Below are positions 1 through 6,623 of a DNA stretch of 9,114 nucleotides, in pieces; the stretch's first letter is position 1, and every line of letters begins with the position of its first letter. A program made the translations under genes and the position numbers. The stretch spans positions 1-9,114 of the forward strand of contig JALVEU010000253.1 in assembly GCA_027030565.1 (NCBI GenBank). The letters run 5' to 3'. The notes under the pieces were generated by a model. That model searched no databases, had not been told where the DNA came from, and saw nothing but the letters and a program-made list of their open reading frames with translations. Source of the stretch: Gammaproteobacteria bacterium (GTDB lineage: Bacteria > Pseudomonadota > Gammaproteobacteria > JAJDOJ01).

Positions 1-126
1 GCGGGTCGCCGCCACCTGTTGACGGATGCGCTCGGTCGCCCGCGCCGCTATCACGACTTGGACCGCGCCACCTGTGTGGCCCGGGAGGCAGGTTTCGACA
101 CCGTGCGGGTCGAGGAACCGTTCTGA
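1..126 (+). CDS. C-terminal fragment of an unrecognised protein (41 residues)
   Basis: The frame is open from the left edge and ends at a TGA at 124-126, so only the last 41 residues are seen. They include the stretches LLTDALGRPRRYHDLD and AREAGFDTVRVEEPF. The pattern (a short beta-hairpin-like 'GRPRRYHDL' followed by an Ala-rich helix and 'GFDTVRV') recalls the ends of small proteobacterial proteins that carry a 'G-x-P-x-R-F/Y-x-S/D-L' motif, but I cannot name a family. Codon use is GC-rich like the neighbours. The phosphohexomutase homologue starts 60 bases downstream on the same strand, so the two may be co-transcribed. No transcription terminator is evident between them. Confidence 0.55.
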   Translation, partial: AGRRHLLTDALGRPRRYHDLDRATCVAREAGFDTVRVEEPF

Positions 127-186
127 GGCGATGAGCGGCAGCGCACATACCCTGCCTGGGATGGCGGCGGGTCGGGGAAGCACGCG

Positions 187-1302
187 ATGAGCCCCTGGGC
201 AGGCAGACTGTCGTTCCAGGCCTGCGCCATCCAGGGGGTGGTCGAGGGTGAACCGGGTTGTGAGAGCGCGGCCGCCATCGGTCGGGCTTTCGGCGACGTC
301 ATGTGTCCCCAGGGCGACGGCCGCTTCGTGGTCGGTCACGATGCGCGACAGAGTTCCACCTCGCTGGCCGAGTCCCTGAGTGTGGGGCTGCGCTCCGGAG
401 GGCACCACGTCACGCACATCGGCCGTTGCACCACCCCCATGCTCGGCTGGTACGGAGCCGAGGCCGGGTTCGACGGGAGCATCATGATCACCGGCAGTCA
501 CCTGCCGCCGGAGTACAACGGGTTCAAGCTTTGCGCCCGCGATGCGCTGCCGGTATGTGCGGGCCTCGGCCTGGAGGAGGTGGCCTCCCAGATGCGGCTC
601 CCCTTCCGGTTCGACCGGCCCTGTACGAGCCGCGTGACCCGCGTCGACCCCATGGCCGACTACACCAGCATCCTGCGGGCCAGACTGCGCGGCGTGAGCC
701 CCATGAAGCTGGCGGTGGACGCCGGCAACGGGGTCGGCGGTATCGACACGCGCAAGGTCTTCGAGCACTTCCCGCACATCTGGCTGCACGAGATCAACTT
801 CAACCCCGACGGGCGCTTCCCCCACCGCAGTCCGGATCCGTTCGCCCCCGGCGCGCTGCGCGAGCTGTCCGGTTGCGTGCTGCGCCATGGATGCCCTTTC
901 GGGCTGGCCTTCGACGGGGATGCAGACCGCGCCGCCGTAGTCGACGAGCAGGGGCGGCCGGTGCCGGCCGAGGAGATCGGCGGCCTGCTGGCGCTGGGCC
1001 TGGTGGGATCGCGACCCGGGGCGTCCATCGTCCACGAGCCCGGCGTCGCACGGCCGGTGCTCGATGCCCTGCAGCAGACGGGCGCGGTGCTGCAGCCCGT
1101 CGAGGGGGGACAGGGTTTCATCCGCCGGGCCATGCAGGAGCGGGAAGCCCTATTCGGATTCGACAGGAGCGGCCGCTATTATTTCGCAGATCTGCACGGC
1201 ACCGAGAACCCGCTGCGGGCCCTCATCGAACTCGGCCGCCTGCTCTCGGAGCGGGGCGGCCCGTTGTCGACGCTGCTCGAGCCCCTGCGGCGCCAGGCGT
1301 GA
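187..1302 (+). CDS. Degenerate phosphomannomutase/phosphoglucomutase homologue lacking domain 4
   Basis: This is an alpha-D-phosphohexomutase superfamily protein of 371 residues; PMM/PGM enzymes such as AlgC have about 460. Seen: the phosphoserine loop TGSHLPPEYNGFK, with Ser104 as the likely phosphorylated residue and Lys114, and the metal loop FDGDADR with Asp243, Asp245 and Asp247. Domains 1 (about 10-140), 2 (about 150-250) and 3 (about 251-365) are recognisable. Oddities: the usual N-terminal F-R-A-Y-D-I-R-G reads FQACAIQG (residues 10-17). The canonical TGSHNPP has Leu for Asn. The substrate loop GEMSGH reads FDRSGR (325-330). The protein stops before the phosphate-binding domain 4, and the 48 bases to the next gene cannot encode it. 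The ATG at 187 follows GGGGAAG at 174-180, and no other in-frame start lies after the upstream stop. It may be a pseudoenzyme, a phospho-sensor or a mutase of altered specificity; the family assignment is firm, the activity is not. Confidence 0.85.
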   Translation: MSPWAGRLSFQACAIQGVVEGEPGCESAAAIGRAFGDVMCPQGDGRFVVGHDARQSSTSLAESLSVGLRSGGHHVTHIGRCTTPMLGWYGAEAGFDGSIMITGSHLPPEYNGFKLCARDALPVCAGLGLEEVASQMRLPFRFDRPCTSRVTRVDPMADYTSILRARLRGVSPMKLAVDAGNGVGGIDTRKVFEHFPHIWLHEINFNPDGRFPHRSPDPFAPGALRELSGCVLRHGCPFGLAFDGDADRAAVVDEQGRPVPAEEIGGLLALGLVGSRPGASIVHEPGVARPVLDALQQTGAVLQPVEGGQGFIRRAMQEREALFGFDRSGRYYFADLHGTENPLRALIELGRLLSERGGPLSTLLEPLRRQA

Positions 1303-1350
1303 GCAGAAGCGGAAGATTCTGGGGCGCGGATCGGACCAGGGGACAAGGCG

Positions 1351-2202
1351 ATGGATATTCGGCACAAGCTCACCGGCGAGACCCTGGCCAGCGTGCCGGG
1401 GGACAGCCTGCGCGAGGCCGACCTGCGTGAACTGGATCTCTCGGAGGCCGACCTCGCGGGGGCAGATCTCACCGGTGCGCGCCTGGACGACACGGACCTG
1501 ATCGATGCCGACCTGCGCGAGGCGCGCCTGGAGACCGCCGTGCTGAGGGGGGCGCGGCTGTTGCGGGCCGATCTGGCACGGGCGAGCCTGCGGCGGGCGA
1601 GGCTCGGTGCACCCAACCGGTCGCGGGCCGCCATCCTGGCCGGTGCCCATCTGGCCGAGGCAGACCTCAGCGGGGCGGATCTGCGCAACGTCGAGCTGCG
1701 CGGGGCCGATCTGCGCGAGGCGTGCCTGAATCGGGTGGATGCCCGCTGCGCCGACCTGCGCGAGGCCGATCTGTTTCGGGTGGTGGCGCACCATGCCCTG
1801 TTCATCGAGGCCGACCTGCGCGAGGCGAACCTGCGCGAGGCCGATCTGCGCGACAGCCACTTCAACGACGCCGATCTGTCGCGTGCCGACCTGAGCGGCG
1901 CGGATCTCACCAGCCTGCACCCGGAAGGGTTCACGGTCATCAATCTGGCCAACTGTGAACGCGCCATCTGTGCCGGGGCAAAGATGCGCAACCTCTCGGC
2001 CGAACACGTCAACTTCCGTTTCGCCGATCTACGCGGGGCGGATCTGGCCCACGCGGTGCTCGGCGGCTCCAATCTGTACCGCGCCAACGTCGCAGGGGCC
2101 GATTTCACGGGTGTGGAACTGGCGGGTGTGGAGACGGAGTACGTGAACTTCTCCGACGCACGCCACGCGGACGTTCCCGCCTACAAGACACACTTGCGCT
2201 GA
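1351..2202 (+). CDS. Pentapeptide-repeat protein
   Basis: 283 residues made almost wholly of A(D/N)LXX-type pentapeptides, which fold as a right-handed quadrilateral beta-helix. Central Leu (or Phe, Val, Ala) residues fall every fifth position at 20-85, again at 101-186 and again at 222-257. The blocks are separated by irregular stretches (86-100 and 187-221), each of which moves the register by one residue. The N-terminal head (LTGETLASVPGDSL) is a usual lead-in to such repeats. No signal peptide or membrane segment is seen, so it is probably cytosolic. The family includes gyrase-protecting Qnr/MfpA proteins and many of unknown role; nothing here identifies this one as a DNA mimic, and the helix faces are very rich in Arg as well as Asp/Glu. 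The ATG at 1351 is preceded by an AGGGGA-type ribosome site near 1335-1340. The gene lies 48 bases after the phosphohexomutase homologue and 63 before the glycosyltransferase. Function unknown. Confidence 0.9.
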   Translation: MDIRHKLTGETLASVPGDSLREADLRELDLSEADLAGADLTGARLDDTDLIDADLREARLETAVLRGARLLRADLARASLRRARLGAPNRSRAAILAGAHLAEADLSGADLRNVELRGADLREACLNRVDARCADLREADLFRVVAHHALFIEADLREANLREADLRDSHFNDADLSRADLSGADLTSLHPEGFTVINLANCERAICAGAKMRNLSAEHVNFRFADLRGADLAHAVLGGSNLYRANVAGADFTGVELAGVETEYVNFSDARHADVPAYKTHLR

Positions 2203-2265
2203 TGTGCCGGTATCGGCCTCGGGGTGAGCCGCCCCGGTCCGGAACCAGTGGAAGGACGTCCAACG

Positions 2266-3384
2266 ATGCGCATCGTCGACGTGACCATGTTCTATGCACC
2301 GGCCAGCGGCGGGGTGCGCACCTATCTCGAGGCCAAGCCGCGGTGGCTCGCCCGATACCCGAGTCTGGATCATCGGCTGTTGGTCCCGGGCGAGCGCCGA
2401 GGCTGCAGCGAGGGCCTGTGCACGTTGCCGGCCCCTCGCTTGCCCTTCGGACACGGGTATCGCTTCCCGCTGCGCCGCGGGCCATGGTTGTCGGCACTCG
2501 AGCGGTTACAGCCGGACGTGATCGAGGCCGAGGATCCCTACCTCCCCGCCTGGGCCGCGCTGGACGCAGGCGCCAGGCTCGGTGTGCCCGTCGTGGGCTA
2601 CTATCACTCGGACCTGCCCCGACTCGCCGGCAGCCGCCTGGGGCCTTGGAGCAACCGGCTCTTGGATACCTACGTCGCCCGGCTGTACCGCCGTTTCGAC
2701 CGGGTGCTTGCGCCCTCGGAGGTCATGGCGGCAAAGTTGCGCCGTCTCGGCGTGGAACGCGTCTTCGTGCAGCCCCTGGGGGTCGACACCCGGCTCTTCC
2801 ATCCCGGCCTGCGCGACCCGGCCGTGCGCGCCGGGCTGGGTCTGAACGACACGACGCGGTTCCTGATCTTCGCCGGTCGCGGCTCCAGGGAGAAGCACAT
2901 CCCCCTGCTGCTGGAGGTGATGGAGTGCTTGGGCGAGGGTTATCACCTGCATCTGGCGGGCTCGGGCATGCCACGGCGGCTGCCCCCCAACGTCAGCCGC
3001 TCCACGGGGTTCGTGCAGTCCGATCAGGTGGCTCGGCTGCTGGCCAGCAGCGATGCGCTGCTGCACGCCGGTGATCGGGAGACCTTCGGTCTGGTGGTTC
3101 TGGAGGCCATGGCCTGCGGGATTCCAGTGGTGGGGGTCCGCGCCGGCGCCGTGTCCGAGCTGGTGGTGCCTGGCACGGGTCTCCTGGCCGAACCCGGACG
3201 CGCGGAATCATTGGCTCGGGCGGTGCGCGGCCTGTTCGCCGACGGATTCCGCGAGATGGGCCGCATCGCCCGCCGCCACGTGGTGGCGCACTATGGCTGG
3301 GACCGGGTGCTGCCGCGGCTGTTGGGGCACTACACGCAACTGACCGGTGCGCACACGCACGGACCGCGGGCGGCCCATGGCTGA
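2266..3384 (+). CDS. Family 4 glycosyltransferase (GT-B fold)
   Basis: 372 residues, predicted to transfer a sugar from a nucleotide-sugar donor to a membrane or soluble acceptor on the cytoplasmic side. Seen: the N-terminal glycine turn ASGGVRTYL with Gly15-Gly16; YYHSD with His114, at the place of the conserved acceptor-side His of GT4 enzymes; the donor-phosphate residues in GRGSREK (Arg205, Lys210); and the E-x7-E motif with Glu272 and Glu280, followed by AMACGIPVVG. No membrane segment is obvious. The frame is open from a GTG at 2224, but I choose the ATG at 2266: a GAAGGA site lies 9 bases upstream and the protein then begins MRIVDVTMFYAP, as GT4 proteins do. The end overlaps the next gene by 8 bases, which implies translational coupling. 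The sugar and acceptor cannot be read from the sequence; I infer a glycolipid because of the downstream deacetylase and membrane protein. Confidence 0.9.
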   Translation: MRIVDVTMFYAPASGGVRTYLEAKPRWLARYPSLDHRLLVPGERRGCSEGLCTLPAPRLPFGHGYRFPLRRGPWLSALERLQPDVIEAEDPYLPAWAALDAGARLGVPVVGYYHSDLPRLAGSRLGPWSNRLLDTYVARLYRRFDRVLAPSEVMAAKLRRLGVERVFVQPLGVDTRLFHPGLRDPAVRAGLGLNDTTRFLIFAGRGSREKHIPLLLEVMECLGEGYHLHLAGSGMPRRLPPNVSRSTGFVQSDQVARLLASSDALLHAGDRETFGLVVLEAMACGIPVVGVRAGAVSELVVPGTGLLAEPGRAESLARAVRGLFADGFREMGRIARRHVVAHYGWDRVLPRLLGHYTQLTGAHTHGPRAAHG

Positions 3385-4132
3385 GTCCAGGGCGCTGGCG
3401 CTGGTGCTGCACGACGTGGCGCCCGCAAGCCTGGAACTCTACTCCGGATTCGTCGCCGAGGTCGACCGCCTGGGAAGGGTCCCTCTGACCCTGCTGGTGG
3501 TTCCCGATTTGCACGGCCAGGGGCGAGTCGATGGGGATCGGCGGTTCGTCGCCTGGATCGAGCGGCGCCTTGCCCAGGGGGATGAGGTCGTGCTGCACGG
3601 CTACCGGCACGAGGACCCGGGGCCGGTGCCGTTGCACCCGCGCCACTGGTTCATGCGCCGCGTGCTCACGCACGAGGGCGAATTCTATGCCTTGACCGAG
3701 GCCGAGGCCCGGCGCCGGCTTGAGGCGGGTCTCGATCTGTTCGCGCGACTGGGCTGGCCGGTGCGGGGATTCGTGCCGCCCGGCTGGGTGCTTGGCACCG
3801 AGGCGCGACGCGCCCTGCAGGGTACACCCTTGCGCTACACCAGCGATGCCTCGGGTCTCATCGACTTGCCGGGGCTGCAGAAACGCCGTGCCCCCACGCT
3901 GGTCTGGAGTGCGCGCAGCGCCTGGCGGCGTGGCGCCTCGCGCCTGTGGAATCTCCACCGACTGCACCGCTCCCGGCAGGCACCATTGCTGCGCCTCGGC
4001 GTGCATCCGGTGGACCTGTTGCATCGCAGTGTCCGCCGTTTCTGGCTCCGGGCCCTGGAACATCTCCTGAGCGAGCGGACCCCCCTGACCAAGGCCGGCT
4101 GGCTGGACTCCAGGGCCGGGGCGACGGTTTGA
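3377..4132 (+). CDS. DUF2334 polysaccharide-deacetylase-like protein
   Basis: 251 residues related to the NodB-like (carbohydrate esterase 4) deacetylase superfamily, in the DUF2334 group. Seen: LVLHDVAP with His12-Asp13; the probable metal pair His74/His78 in HGYRH; HEGEFYAL at 99-106; GFVPPGW at 131-137; and RLGVHP with His210 near the C-terminus. These are in the expected order, and the length is normal for a DUF2334 domain. No signal peptide is seen, so the domain is probably cytoplasmic. An ATG at 3347 is in frame but adds an unconserved Arg/Thr-rich stretch inside the glycosyltransferase gene, so I take the ATG at 3377. That start lies 8 bases inside the end of the glycosyltransferase gene. 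The likely reaction is removal of an N- or O-acetyl group from the sugar added by that enzyme; this is inferred from family and neighbourhood, and the substrate is unknown. Confidence 0.85.
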   Translation: MAESRALALVLHDVAPASLELYSGFVAEVDRLGRVPLTLLVVPDLHGQGRVDGDRRFVAWIERRLAQGDEVVLHGYRHEDPGPVPLHPRHWFMRRVLTHEGEFYALTEAEARRRLEAGLDLFARLGWPVRGFVPPGWVLGTEARRALQGTPLRYTSDASGLIDLPGLQKRRAPTLVWSARSAWRRGASRLWNLHRLHRSRQAPLLRLGVHPVDLLHRSVRRFWLRALEHLLSERTPLTKAGWLDSRAGATV

Positions 4133-5217
4133 TCCGGCGGGCGCGGTATGGGCTCCTGGCCGCCCTGGGCCTGGCCATCGGCCTTGGGGTGCCCTTGATC
4201 CTGGGCGGTGAGGCCCTGCTGCCGCTCCTGGCCCGGATTTCCCTTCCGGAGCTGGGGTTCATGCTCGGCATGATCTTCGTGGGTTGGAATCTCAACGCCG
4301 CCCGGCTGCGCCTGCTCGCCGGCCCGGCCGGGGCGCGGCTGGATGCGCTGCGGGCCCTGGCGGTGATCCTGGCTACCGAGTTCGCCATCTGCGCCACGCC
4401 GGGCGGCAGCGGGGGACCGCTCACCTACGTCTGGCTGCTGCGGCTCCAGGGCATCGACTCGGCCCAGGCCGTGGCCCTGTACACCGCCGATCAGCTCATG
4501 GACCTGGCCTTCTTCCTGACGGCGCTCTGCGTGCTCCTGCTCTATTGGCTCACGGTGCCCGAGGGGCTGCACCTGGTGTGGCAGGCCGCCCTGATGGTGG
4601 GTTTTCTGGTCCTCGCGCTCGGCAGCGTCTGGGCACTACTGAACCACTACCGCCCGTTGTTCCTCGTGCTCGGGCGGGTGCTGCGCCACCTGCGGGTGAG
4701 CCGCGCGAGCCGTCAGCGCCTGGCCCGTTGGGCGCTGCGGTTCCGTCAGTCGTTGCGCATCGTGCAGCGTTATCCGCGCTGGCGCCTGCTCGCGGTCTAC
4801 GCCCTGTGCACCGGGCACTGGCTGCTGCGCTACAGCATCCTGTTCCTGGCGGTGCGCGCCGTGGGCGGGGCCGTTTCCTGGAGCTATGCCTTCTTGGTGC
4901 AAATGCTCTCCCTGGGCGCCGGGCAGGCGACCTTGCTGCCAGGCGGCAGCGGCGGTGCCGAGACGGCAGGCGTGCTCCTGCTCGCCCCGCAGCTCGAGCC
5001 CAGCGCGGCGGCAGCGGCCGTCCTGGTCTGGCGCTTCGTCACCTTCTACTGGTACTTGATCGCCGGGGCCCCGGTGTTCGCCACCCTGGCGGGCAAGGGG
5101 CTCTGGGAGCGGCTGCGCGCCGGCGCCACGGTGGATCAGAGTGCCTCGGGTGCGGCCAGCCGTTCTGCCAGCGTCCCCAGGAAACGCGCTGCGTCGGCGC
5201 CGAAGACCACGCGGTGA
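4129..5217 (+). CDS. YbhN/AglD-type integral membrane protein (LPG-synthase TM / flippase-like domain)
   Basis: About 362 residues and strongly hydrophobic, with roughly eight membrane segments (near 6-26, 42-55, 76-90, 122-141, 152-172, 218-244, 252-285 and 294-321). It fits the family that contains the flippase domain of lysylphosphatidylglycerol synthase, YbhN and AglD. Two glycine-rich re-entrant-like motifs, TPGGSGGP (90-97) and LPGGSGGAE (270-278), are typical. There is no aminoacyl-transferase domain, so it should move or bind a lipid rather than aminoacylate it. The frame is open from 3946, but only a start near 4129 avoids running through the deacetylase gene. I choose the TTG at 4129, whose TTGA overlaps the upstream TGA, with a GGGGCGA purine-rich site about 6 bases before. 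The next in-frame ATG (4261) would remove the first membrane segment. Residues 336-362 are a Ser/Ala/Arg/Lys tail encoded opposite the end of the E2 gene. Confidence 0.82.
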   Translation: MIRRARYGLLAALGLAIGLGVPLILGGEALLPLLARISLPELGFMLGMIFVGWNLNAARLRLLAGPAGARLDALRALAVILATEFAICATPGGSGGPLTYVWLLRLQGIDSAQAVALYTADQLMDLAFFLTALCVLLLYWLTVPEGLHLVWQAALMVGFLVLALGSVWALLNHYRPLFLVLGRVLRHLRVSRASRQRLARWALRFRQSLRIVQRYPRWRLLAVYALCTGHWLLRYSILFLAVRAVGGAVSWSYAFLVQMLSLGAGQATLLPGGSGGAETAGVLLLAPQLEPSAAAAAVLVWRFVTFYWYLIAGAPVFATLAGKGLWERLRAGATVDQSASGAASRSASVPRKRAASAPKTTR

Positions 5218-6377
5218 TCGCAGCTCAGGGTGAGCTCGGTATATCCGCCGTGCGCTGCCCCGATGGCCAGGATCGCCGCCGCCCCCAGGGGCACGATGGC
5301 GGCGAAGCGGGTGACCGCGGGGAACATGCCGAGGTTGGAGACGTAGAAGGTGGCTCCCTGATAGTCGGCCGGCTGCAGGCGTCCGCGTCGGGCCTTGTCG
5401 CGCAGGATGCGCCAGTCCTCGGCCAGCTCGTCCAGCGGGCGCTTGGCCATGTCGCGCAACACCGGCGTGACCAGGCCCCCGGGCAGGTCCACGGCGATGC
5501 CCACGTCCACGCGCTCACGCACCAGCAGCGCCCGGGGCGTGTAGACGGCATTGAAGCGGGGATGCTCGGTGATGGTCAGTGCACAGGCCCGACTGAGCAG
5601 CAGGGTGAAGGAGCGCTGCTGCTCGTGGGCGTAGCGGTGCAACGGACCCAGGTCCACCTGCGCGCCGACCCGGAAGGTGGGCGTGTACACGGTGGCCGCC
5701 ATGTTCTCGGCCACGGCCCGGTGCATGGGTGTGAGCAGCTTGTAGCGGTAGGGCGGACCCGGCTCGATCCGCGGCTGGGGGCCGGCTAGGGCCGCGGCGA
5801 TCACCTCGGCGGCATGGATCACCCCGTCCGGTCCGGGCGGCACGGCCGCCAGGTCCAAGTTCAGGTCCCGGGCCAGGGCGCGGGCATAGGGCGAGACACG
5901 TGGCGTGCCGCGCTGTTCCGCCTCCGGTGCAGGGCCGGCAGGTGCCGGGGGCGGCGTTGGTGTTTCCTGCAGCGGCGGCGGTGGTGGTTCGGGAGACCGT
6001 GGGCCGGCCGGTGATGCAGCACCCGCCGGGGATGGTCCCTGGGGTTCAATACCGGGCGGCTTGGGGGGAGCACCTGCCGGTGGCCCGGCGGGAGGGGGAG
6101 CGGCGGGTTCCGCGGGCGGGCCCTCGGCGGCCTCCTCGGCGCTGTCGGCCACATAGCCGATGACGGTGCCCACCGGCAGCTCGCTGCCGGGCTTAGCCAG
6201 GGGGCCTGCCAGGACACCGTCGCGAAAGGCCTCCAGTTCCATCACCGCCTTGTCGGACTCCACCTCGGCGATGGCCTCTCCCTTGTGGATGGGATCGCCG
6301 GGCTTTTTGAGCCACTGGTGCAGCACACCGGTCTTCATGGTGTCGGACAGGGCCGGCATCCGGATGGGTTCACGCAT
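5136..6377 (-). CDS. pdhC: Pyruvate dehydrogenase E2, dihydrolipoamide acetyltransferase
   Basis: 413 residues, carrying acetyl groups from E1 to CoA in the pyruvate dehydrogenase complex. Domains in order: one lipoyl domain (1-80) with the lipoylated Lys43 in ESDKAVMEL; a Pro/Ala/Gly linker (about 82-155); a peripheral-subunit-binding domain (about 158-193, SPYARALARDL), in which the usual G-R-I is G-V-I; and the acyltransferase core (about 210-413) with SNLGMF. The catalytic motif reads CDHRVVFGAD: His388 is present but the usual Asp of H-x3-D-G is Phe392. Cyanobacterial and plastid E2s have Tyr here, so this is probably an active lineage variant. The ATG at 6375-6377 is preceded by AGGAG at 6387-6391. 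A 326-base gap separates it from E1 beta. The end of the gene overlaps the convergent membrane-protein gene. Confidence 0.93.
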   Translation of the reverse strand: MREPIRMPALSDTMKTGVLHQWLKKPGDPIHKGEAIAEVESDKAVMELEAFRDGVLAGPLAKPGSELPVGTVIGYVADSAEEAAEGPPAEPAAPPPAGPPAGAPPKPPGIEPQGPSPAGAASPAGPRSPEPPPPPLQETPTPPPAPAGPAPEAEQRGTPRVSPYARALARDLNLDLAAVPPGPDGVIHAAEVIAAALAGPQPRIEPGPPYRYKLLTPMHRAVAENMAATVYTPTFRVGAQVDLGPLHRYAHEQQRSFTLLLSRACALTITEHPRFNAVYTPRALLVRERVDVGIAVDLPGGLVTPVLRDMAKRPLDELAEDWRILRDKARRGRLQPADYQGATFYVSNLGMFPAVTRFAAIVPLGAAAILAIGAAHGGYTELTLSCDHRVVFGADAARFLGTLAERLAAPEAL

Positions 6378-6386
6378 GGGTCGGTT

Positions 6387-6391
6387 CTCCT
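6387..6391 (-). promoter_or_regulatory. Ribosome binding site of E2
   Basis: AGGAG on the - strand, 9 bases before the ATG at 6375-6377. It fixes the start that gives the standard lipoyl-domain N-terminus (MREPIRMPALSDTM). After the long gap E2 cannot rely on coupling to E1 beta, so its own site matters. Confidence 0.7.
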
Positions 6392-6444
6392 AAAGATACG
6401 GCAAGGCAGATGCCTACGCCCAAGCCATGCCATTCATGAGCGTT

Positions 6445-6474
6445 TTCACAAAGAGGACGCAGAGCGCGTAGAGG
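6445..6474 (+). repeat. Left arm of imperfect inverted repeat
   Basis: The arm begins TTCACAAAGAGGACGCAGAG and pairs with the reverse complement of 6624-6653, matching at 22 of the first 29 positions. The purine-rich, roughly three-base periodic text (gag-gac-gca-gag) resembles dispersed intergenic repeats known from many proteobacterial genomes. Whether copies occur elsewhere in this genome cannot be seen here. Confidence 0.55.
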
Positions 6475-6623
6475 GGAAAAGCATGGACCGTTCATGGGAC
6501 AGGGCGTGAAGTGTGCTGCCGGGCTCGGCCGATGGGAGGCCGTCGTCTTGCGGGCGCGATCGAAGATGCGCTGTCCACGCGTGCCCGGCCGCCATGGGCC
6601 GGTGGCAAATCGACCTCCATGGC

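Noticed and set aside
131..190. A 19-codon frame whose TGA overlaps the ATG of the mutase-like gene
   Set aside because: It has only a weak ribosome site and a composition without protein character. The mutase gene has its own good site at 174-180, so a leader peptide is not supported.
187..1350. Frameshift as the reason for the missing domain 4 of the mutase homologue
   Set aside because: Only 48 bases separate its stop from the next well-supported gene, so no domain 4 coding sequence remains in any frame.
303..1430. Second long + strand frame over the mutase gene
   Set aside because: Arg/Pro/Ala-rich shadow without family motifs. The overlapping frame has the phosphoserine and metal loops.
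1150..2007. Long - strand open frame opposite the pentapeptide gene with a repeated 'AQVGLAQIG' text
   Set aside because: It is the antisense reading of the A(D/N)LXX repeats. The repeat and GC-rich codon use keep it open, and the + strand has the family motifs and ribosome site.
2236..2256. Text encoding G-P-E-P-V-E-G before the glycosyltransferase, like the translated form of a common dispersed repeat
   Set aside because: The bases differ from the usual repeat at many places, and no inverted partner is seen nearby; probably chance.
4284..5789. 501-codon + strand frame across the membrane-protein and E2 genes
   Set aside because: It spans two convergent real genes in a third frame; composition is typical of GC-rich shadows.
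6585..6602. CCGGCC-N6-GGCCGG palindrome as a terminator
   Set aside because: Only a 6-base stem with no T-run on either side in either direction.
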